Assembly (NCBI GenBank): GCA_964618415.1
Contig: CAZUAT010000098.1
Span: forward strand, 1 to 5,284
Reading direction: 5' to 3'
Source: JACTMI01 sp964618415
GTDB lineage: Bacteria > Acidobacteriota > Thermoanaerobaculia > Multivoradales > JAGPDF01
Length of the DNA: 5,284 nucleotides
Positions 1 to 3,643 of this stretch are shown here, piece after piece (position 1 is the first letter of the stretch; every line of letters starts with the position of its first letter). The translations under genes were made by a program, and so were the position numbers. The notes below the pieces were generated by a model that was given only the letters and a program-made list of their open reading frames with translations, made no database searches and was not told the DNA's origin.

Positions 1-1
1 G

Positions 2-1384
2 CGCTGGGTGGCGCCGCGGCTGCACGAGCCGGCGGCGGCGGTCGCGGCGACGCCGGCACCGGTCGACCCGCCGGCCGGAGAGGCGGCGACCAAACGGCCC
101 AACGTCCTGCTCTACGTCATCGATACGCTGCGGGCCGACGGGCTCGGTTGCTACGGCAACCCGCTCCCGACGTCGCCGGAGATCGACCGCTTTGCGTCGA
201 CTGCCACCCTGTTCCGCGAGGGACGCGCGCAGGCGAGCTGGACCCGTCCGGCAGTCGCCTCGCTGCTGACCGGTCTGCTGCCGATCACGCACGGCGCCCA
301 GGATGCCGGGGACCGCATGCCCGACGAGGTGGTCACGCTGGCCGAGCGGCTGGCGGCTGCCGGCTGGGCGACGGCGATGGTCACCACCAACGGCAACGTG
401 GTGTCGCGATTCGGATTCCGGCAGGGCTTCGACAGCTTCCACTACCTGCCGGAGCGCCGCCGCTCCGAGGCGGTCCACGTCCAGTCGGACCGGGTCAACG
501 ACACCGTTTTCCGCTGGCTGGCGAGCCGGCCGCTCGACCGGCCGTTCTTTCTGGTCGTGCACACCTGCGATCCGCACGATCCGTACACTCCGGAGGAGCG
601 CTTCCGTCGCCGGGTCGCCCCGGAGGTGACCGACGCCGCGCTCGGGAACGTGCGCGGACTGCTGCGCGCCGGCCGGCTCGCGGGCGACGAGGCGGTTCGG
701 CTGGCGCCCTCGATCGCGGCGCTCTATCACGCCGAGATCGCCGCCAACGACGCATCGTTCGGGGCACTCCTGCACCGCCTCGAGACGCTCGGCATCGATC
801 AGGAAACGGCCGTGATCCTGACCTCCGACCACGGCGAGGAGTTCCTCGAGCACGGCAGCTGGACGCACGGCCGCACGCTCTACGAGGAGCAGCTGCGCAT
901 CCCGTTCATCGTCCGCTTCCCGCGCGGGCTCGGGGCCGGGCGAGAGCTGGCCGGGCCGGCCGAACAGATCGACCTGGCGCCGACGGTGCTGGAGCTGGCC
1001 GGGCTCGACATCCCCGCATCGCTGCCCGGTCGCAGCCTGCTCGCCGACCTGACGGCCGGCACTCGGCGGGCGCCGCGGCCGTCGTTCGCGTTTCTCGACC
1101 ATCACGACGACCACCTGGCCGCAGTGGTGCTGTCGCAGTGGAAGCTGCTGCGGGTCGACCGGCGGGAGGCGATGCTGCTGCGTCCCCCGGAAATGCTGTT
1201 CGCGCTGGGCAGCGATCCCGCCGAGCGCGAGGATCTGCGCTTCGCGCGACCGCTGCGGCGCGCCTGGCTGGCCGCCGAGCTGGCCGCGGTCGAGAACGCG
1301 CGGCGCACCACGCTGCCGCGGCAGCGGGCGACGATCGACCGCCCCCTGGAAGCGCGGCTGCGGGCGCTCGGCTACCTGCGCTGA
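2..1384 (+). CDS. Sulfatase-like hydrolase/transferase with Thr at the nucleophile position, probably 5'-partial
   Basis: This is an alkaline-phosphatase-superfamily (sulfatase) protein. Numbering from the first possible start, GTG at 8, it has 458 residues. The metal-binding entry NVLLYVIDTLRADGLGCYG spans residues 32-50 (D39). The active-site block TRPAVASLLTG starts at T79, the metal-binding TSDHGEE is at 272-278 (D274, H275), and a sulfatase-type lysine lies in SQWKLL (K379). The C-terminal block MLFALGSDPAERED corresponds to the usual 'ELYDL..DP.E' segment, and the protein ends LRALGYLR. Family members hydrolyse sulfate or phosphate esters, usually in the periplasm or outside the cell. 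The CxPxR formylglycine motif is replaced by T-R-P-A-V, so classical sulfatase chemistry is doubtful; a phosphoryl-type reaction with a Thr nucleophile, as in other branches of the superfamily, is an inference. The frame is open to the left edge (codons CGC, TGG before the GTG), and the Ala/Pro-rich residues 8-28 look like a linker after a signal peptide or membrane anchor, so the true start is probably upstream. The stop overlaps the convergent nucleotidyltransferase gene. Confidence 0.9.
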   Translation, partial: RWVAPRLHEPAAAVAATPAPVDPPAGEAATKRPNVLLYVIDTLRADGLGCYGNPLPTSPEIDRFASTATLFREGRAQASWTRPAVASLLTGLLPITHGAQDAGDRMPDEVVTLAERLAAAGWATAMVTTNGNVVSRFGFRQGFDSFHYLPERRRSEAVHVQSDRVNDTVFRWLASRPLDRPFFLVVHTCDPHDPYTPEERFRRRVAPEVTDAALGNVRGLLRAGRLAGDEAVRLAPSIAALYHAEIAANDASFGALLHRLETLGIDQETAVILTSDHGEEFLEHGSWTHGRTLYEEQLRIPFIVRFPRGLGAGRELAGPAEQIDLAPTVLELAGLDIPASLPGRSLLADLTAGTRRAPRPSFAFLDHHDDHLAAVVLSQWKLLRVDRREAMLLRPPEMLFALGSDPAEREDLRFARPLRRAWLAAELAAVENARRTTLPRQRATIDRPLEARLRALGYLR

Positions 1385-2121
1385 GCGCGCGCCAGCGTCT
1401 CTGGAGTGCCGATGTCGAGCAGCCGCGCCTCTGGGAACGGCTGACCGGTCACCTCCAGTCCCGCCGCGAGCGCCGCGGTGAACACGTCGCCGAGCTGCGG
1501 CTCCCGCCCGAGCCGGGCCGAGCGGGGTCGGAAGTCGGTGCACCACTGAACCAGGAAGCGGGTGAAACGCGGGGACCAGAGGGCGAACGCCCAGGTCCAG
1601 CGCAGCTCGGTCTGCTGGGGTTTGATCTCGATCCGGCGCACGCGCCCGCCGCGGTCGACCTCGACCAGGTCCGAAGCGTTCGGTCGCTCGCACGGTGCCA
1701 GGGCCAGCGCCACGTCGCTCTGAGCGGCCTCGCGGTGGCGCACCAGGCGCGCCAGCAGGTCGCGCGGCTGGACGAGGATGTCCGGGAATCCGAGGGCCAC
1801 CAGCCGGTCTTCGACGAACGGGGCGGCGGCGGCCACGGTGAACGGAACGCCGCGCGTCGGTTCGAGGAACCGATAGGCGAGGTCGAGGCCGAACTCGCTG
1901 CCGTCCCCCAACCGGGCCGGCACGTCCCGCTTGCTGCGCCGCAGTAGAAAGATGACCCTCGTCGCGCCAGCGAGGCGGAAGCTGTCGAGCAGGTCCTGAC
2001 ACGCCAGCCGCGTGCCGTCGCCGCTCGCCACCGGCAGGAGCTCCTTGCTCGGCCCCCGCCGCCCGGTGCCCAGCCGGGTTGCCCACCCGGCCGCCGGCAC
2101 GACGCCCCAGATGTCGCGCAT
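1372..2121 (-). CDS. Sugar nucleotidyltransferase (glucose-1-phosphate thymidylyl/uridylyltransferase-like)
   Basis: This protein of 249 residues has the Rossmann-like NTP_transferase fold. The N-terminal nucleotide-binding signature is V-P-A-A-G-W-A-T-R-L at residues 8-17, followed by P-S-K-E-L-L-P-V at 24-31; these match the G-x-G-T-R-(L/M) and P-K-(Q/E)-(L/M)-(L/V)-P blocks of RmlA/GalU-type enzymes. The central G-F-P-D-I-L at 111-116 sits where RmlA has its L-G-D metal site, with D114 as likely metal ligand. RLLDIGTPETLARA at 233-246 matches the family's C-terminal W-x-D-x-G-T-(P/W) block. The expected cytoplasmic reaction is NTP plus sugar-1-phosphate to NDP-sugar plus diphosphate, supplying glycan or envelope biosynthesis; the nucleotide and sugar cannot be read from sequence. 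The ATG at 2119-2121 is preceded on its strand by the purine-rich GGGAGGGCGG, a good ribosome binding site. The gene is divergent from the acetyltransferase gene and ends inside the 3' end of the sulfatase-like gene. Confidence 0.88.
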   Translation of the reverse strand: MRDIWGVVPAAGWATRLGTGRRGPSKELLPVASGDGTRLACQDLLDSFRLAGATRVIFLLRRSKRDVPARLGDGSEFGLDLAYRFLEPTRGVPFTVAAAAPFVEDRLVALGFPDILVQPRDLLARLVRHREAAQSDVALALAPCERPNASDLVEVDRGGRVRRIEIKPQQTELRWTWAFALWSPRFTRFLVQWCTDFRPRSARLGREPQLGDVFTAALAAGLEVTGQPFPEARLLDIGTPETLARAQRR

Positions 2122-2196
2122 CCGCCCGCCCTCCCGCCCTGTCGGCGCCCGCGCGCCGGCTCTCTGCTAGCCTAGCGCCGCTTCCGAGCCGACGAC
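2122..2196. promoter_or_regulatory. Divergent intergenic region with a near-palindromic, extended -10-like element
   Basis: These 75 bases separate two divergent start codons, so promoters for both genes must lie here or inside the coding regions. At 2165-2173 TGCTAGCCT reads as TG-n-TAnnnT, an extended -10-like element for the plus-strand acetyltransferase gene; it would give a leader of roughly 15-20 bases. It lies within the inverted repeat GCTAG-C-CTAGC (2166-2176), so the minus strand carries a similar TAGGCT. No convincing -35 box is visible for either direction. The acetyltransferase ATG has no obvious Shine-Dalgarno sequence in the preceding GCTTCCGAGCCGACGAC, whereas the nucleotidyltransferase start has GGGAGG. 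The promoter reading is an inference from pattern and position only. Confidence 0.4.
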
Positions 2197-2727
2197 ATGT
2201 TCGACAACCTCGCGGCCGACACGCGCCGCCTGCGCGACATCAAGCCGCGTTCCGCCCCCTGGTACGTGATCGAGTCCCTGCTCTTCGAGACCGGCTACCA
2301 GGCGGTCGTGCTGCACCGCCTCGCGCACTGGTTCAAGGCGCGCCGGATCCCCGTGCTGGGGCCGCTGGTGGCGCGCTGGAACCAGTTCCTCACCGGCGTC
2401 GACATCGCCCCGGCGGCGCGCATCGGGCCCGGGCTGCGCATCGCGCACGGCACCGGCCTGGTGATCGGCAACGGTGTCGTGATCGGGCGCGACTGCCTGC
2501 TGATGCAGAACGTCACCCTCGGCGCGCCGACCACCGCCAAGATCGACCAGATGCCGGTGCTCGGCGACAACGTAACGGTCGGCGCCGGCGCCGCGATCAT
2601 CGGCCGCGTGACGATCGGCGACGGCGCGTTCATCGGCGCCCACGTCCTGGTCACCATCGACGTCCCCGCCGGCAGCCGCGTCCTCGCCCGGCCCGCCCTC
2701 GATATCCGCGAGGCGACGATCCGCTGA
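2197..2727 (+). CDS. Serine acetyltransferase-like O-acetyltransferase (left-handed beta-helix)
   Basis: This protein of 176 residues resembles the catalytic part of CysE. The helical N-terminal part includes YQAVVLHRLAHWF (residues 34-46), matching the Y-R-x-A-H-x-L block of serine acetyltransferases. From residue 68 hexapeptide repeats build the left-handed beta-helix (GVDIAPAARIGPGLRIAHGTGLVIG and on through VTIGDGAFIGAHVLV). H84 in IAHGTGLVIG aligns with the catalytic His of CysE (D-H-A-T-G-I-V-I-G). Such enzymes transfer acetyl from acetyl-CoA to a hydroxyl in the cytoplasm: serine in cysteine synthesis, or sugars in polysaccharide synthesis. The protein is shorter than E. coli CysE (273 residues), with a reduced N-terminal domain. 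The CysE D-R-H-P segment that holds the serine carboxylate is here D-Q-M-P (117-120), so L-serine may not be the substrate. The divergent nucleotidyltransferase favours a sugar acceptor, but that is weak context. The PIN gene follows at once. Confidence 0.87.
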   Translation: MFDNLAADTRRLRDIKPRSAPWYVIESLLFETGYQAVVLHRLAHWFKARRIPVLGPLVARWNQFLTGVDIAPAARIGPGLRIAHGTGLVIGNGVVIGRDCLLMQNVTLGAPTTAKIDQMPVLGDNVTVGAGAAIIGRVTIGDGAFIGAHVLVTIDVPAGSRVLARPALDIREATIR

Positions 2728-2733
2728 GCTGGA
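2724..2733 (+). repeat. 10-base direct repeat CTGAGCTGGA, left copy
   Basis: CTGAGCTGGA covers the acetyltransferase stop codon (TGA 2725-2727) and the PIN start. The same ten bases recur at 3297-3306 over the PIN stop codon, so the PIN gene lies exactly between them. It could be a trace of insertion or recombination, or chance. Confidence 0.5.
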
Positions 2734-3143
2734 CGTGAATGTCCTGATTGCACTCCTCGACGCCGCGCACGTGGAGCACGCGCGGGCAGGCGAGTGGATG
2801 CGATCCGAAGTCCGTCACGGCTGGGCCTCGTGCGCCATTACCCAGAACGGTTTCGTGCGCATCGTCAGCCAGCCGCGCTATCCGGGCGCGGTCTCCCCCG
2901 CAGTCGCCATCGAGCGCCTCGCGCACGCGACGCGCGCGTCCGATCACGAGCACTGGCCCTGCGAGGCGAGCGCGCTGGATCCCGCGACTCTCGAAGGCGG
3001 CCGGATCCACAGCGGTCGCCAGCTCACCGATGCCTATCTGCTCGCGCTGGCCGTGGCCCGGGGCGGCCGCTTTGTCACGTTCGACCGCTCGGTGCCGCTG
3101 TCGGCGGTGCCGGGGGCGCGCCCCTCCAACCTGCTGGTGCTCT
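2729..3143 (+). CDS. PIN-domain ribonuclease, VapC-like toxin (Mtu_PIN type), running into the N gap
   Basis: This resembles the VapC group known as the TIGR00028/Mtu_PIN family: a small nuclease, normally the toxin of a toxin-antitoxin pair, that cuts RNA with Mg2+ bound by conserved acids. Recognisable blocks are DVNVLIALLD at the start, GWASCAITQNGFVRIVSQPRYP in the middle, QLTDAYLLALA (D encoded at 3029-3031) and VTFDR (D at 3083-3085). The first active-site Asp is encoded at 2732-2734, just before the only standard start, GTG at 2735; no ATG, GTG or TTG precedes it in frame back to the stop at 2609-2611. I therefore place the start at CTG 2729-2731, one base after the acetyltransferase stop. 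The position usually Glu in TENG is Gln here. The frame reaches the gap at LLVL, where the family normally ends. The copy of this end after the gap has TGA next, giving 138 residues (136 from GTG). No antitoxin gene is seen beside it. Confidence 0.82.
3089..3143 (+). repeat. 55-base direct repeat, copy 1 (left of gap)
   Basis: The sequence from TCGGTGCCGCTG to CTGGTGCTCT encodes the PIN C-terminus (SVPLSAVPGARPSNLLVL). It is identical, base for base, to 3244-3298. It ends exactly where the N run starts. Confidence 0.95.
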
Positions 3144-3243
3144 NNNNNNNNNNNNNNNNNNNNNNNNNNNNNNNNNNNNNNNNNNNNNNNNNNNNNNNNN
3201 NNNNNNNNNNNNNNNNNNNNNNNNNNNNNNNNNNNNNNNNNNN
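3144..3243. other. Assembly gap (100 N), probably false
   Basis: Exactly 100 unknown bases, the conventional placeholder for a gap of unknown size. The bases on both sides are the same 55-mer, so the flanking contigs probably overlap directly and no sequence is missing. Frames that read through the N run are meaningless. Confidence 0.95.
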
Positions 3244-3300
3244 TCGGTGCCGCTGTCGGCGGTGCCGGGGGCGCGCCCCTCCAACCTGCTGGTGCTCTGA
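3244..3300 (+). repeat. 55-base direct repeat, copy 2, plus the PIN stop codon
   Basis: The first 55 bases (3244-3298) repeat 3089-3143 exactly and begin exactly where the N run ends. The next two bases, GA, complete TGA (3298-3300) in the PIN frame after ...NLLVL. This segment is best read as the real 3' end of the PIN gene shown a second time, not as a separate gene fragment. A true tandem duplication is the alternative and is less likely because both copies abut the gap precisely. Confidence 0.9.
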
Positions 3301-3306
3301 GCTGGA
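3297..3306 (+). repeat. 10-base direct repeat CTGAGCTGGA, right copy
   Basis: This is identical to 2724-2733 and covers the PIN stop codon TGA (3298-3300). It also forms the left arm of an imperfect inverted repeat with AGCTCAG at 3351-3357. Confidence 0.5.
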
Positions 3307-3357
3307 ATACCGCAGGCGCAGTTGCCACCCCATGCAGGCAAGGTCTACCAAGCTCAG
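3297..3357. repeat. Imperfect stem-loop sequence downstream of the PIN gene
   Basis: CTGAGCT (3297-3303) can pair with AGCTCAG (3351-3357), extended by GG (3304-3305) with CC (3348-3349) across one bulged A. Inside, TTGCC (3322-3326) can pair with GGCAA (3337-3341). No T-run follows, so this is not a standard intrinsic terminator. It may be a weak 3' structure or chance, since such inverted repeats are common in high-GC DNA. Confidence 0.25.
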
Positions 3358-3394
3358 CGGTCCAACCTGACAGAACGCCGGCGCAGCGGATGCC

Positions 3395-3643
3395 ATGGGG
3401 AGAGGTCTCGGGATCACGGCCGTGCCTCTCGACACGGAGAACACGCTGGTGACCGTTCCTGCAACCGAGCATCGGGGTGAGAGAGTCGTCACGCTTCGGC
3501 GCGACGAGGTCGGCGTGTGGGTCTGGGGGATTCGCGCACACGTCGTGGATGGGCGGCTGCTGTCTGAGGTCCACTGGTCGAGCGTGCTGCCCCGCGGGCA
3601 TCGCCTGTTCTACGGCGACGTGGCGGACCAGGCGTCGGGGTAG
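3395..3643 (+). CDS. Small hypothetical protein (82 aa)
   Basis: I do not recognise a family. The frame runs from ATG 3395 to TAG 3641-3643 and is the only candidate gene in the otherwise empty 3301-3609 stretch. In favour of coding, about four-fifths of third codon positions are G or C while second positions are far less GC-rich, as in the genuine genes here. The product has a plausible mix of residues, with a soluble central part (VVTLRRDEVGVWVWGIRAH, residues 31-49) and no signal peptide, membrane segment or known motif. Against it, the start lacks a clear ribosome binding site (GCGGATGCC precedes it), the N-terminal codons are atypical, and its last 34 bases overlap the convergent cytochrome gene. 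GTG at 3422 is an alternative start. Treat it as possible only. Confidence 0.33.
   Translation: MGRGLGITAVPLDTENTLVTVPATEHRGERVVTLRRDEVGVWVWGIRAHVVDGRLLSEVHWSSVLPRGHRLFYGDVADQASG

Noticed and set aside
148..1947. Long open plus-strand frame of about 600 codons spanning both the sulfatase-like and nucleotidyltransferase genes
   Set aside because: It is off-frame to one clear gene and antisense to another, and the product is Arg/Ala/Gly-rich low-complexity sequence without motifs, as is common in high-GC DNA.
3089..3298. A genuine tandem duplication of the PIN 3' end
   Set aside because: Both copies end or begin exactly at the N run and the shared length equals a standard assembler k-mer, which an assembly overlap explains more simply.
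3360..3366. GTCCAAC, which fits the RYYYAAC end of an integron attC site, close to a toxin-type gene with inverted repeats
   Set aside because: No partner GTTRRRY occurs within the next 150 bases and no attC-like arms can be paired, so an integron cassette is not supported.
3400..3430. Inverted repeat GAGAGG/CCTCTC around the palindrome CACGGCCGTG as a possible terminator
   Set aside because: The stem is short and interrupted, no T-run follows on either strand, and it lies inside the candidate small ORF; such palindromes are frequent at high GC.
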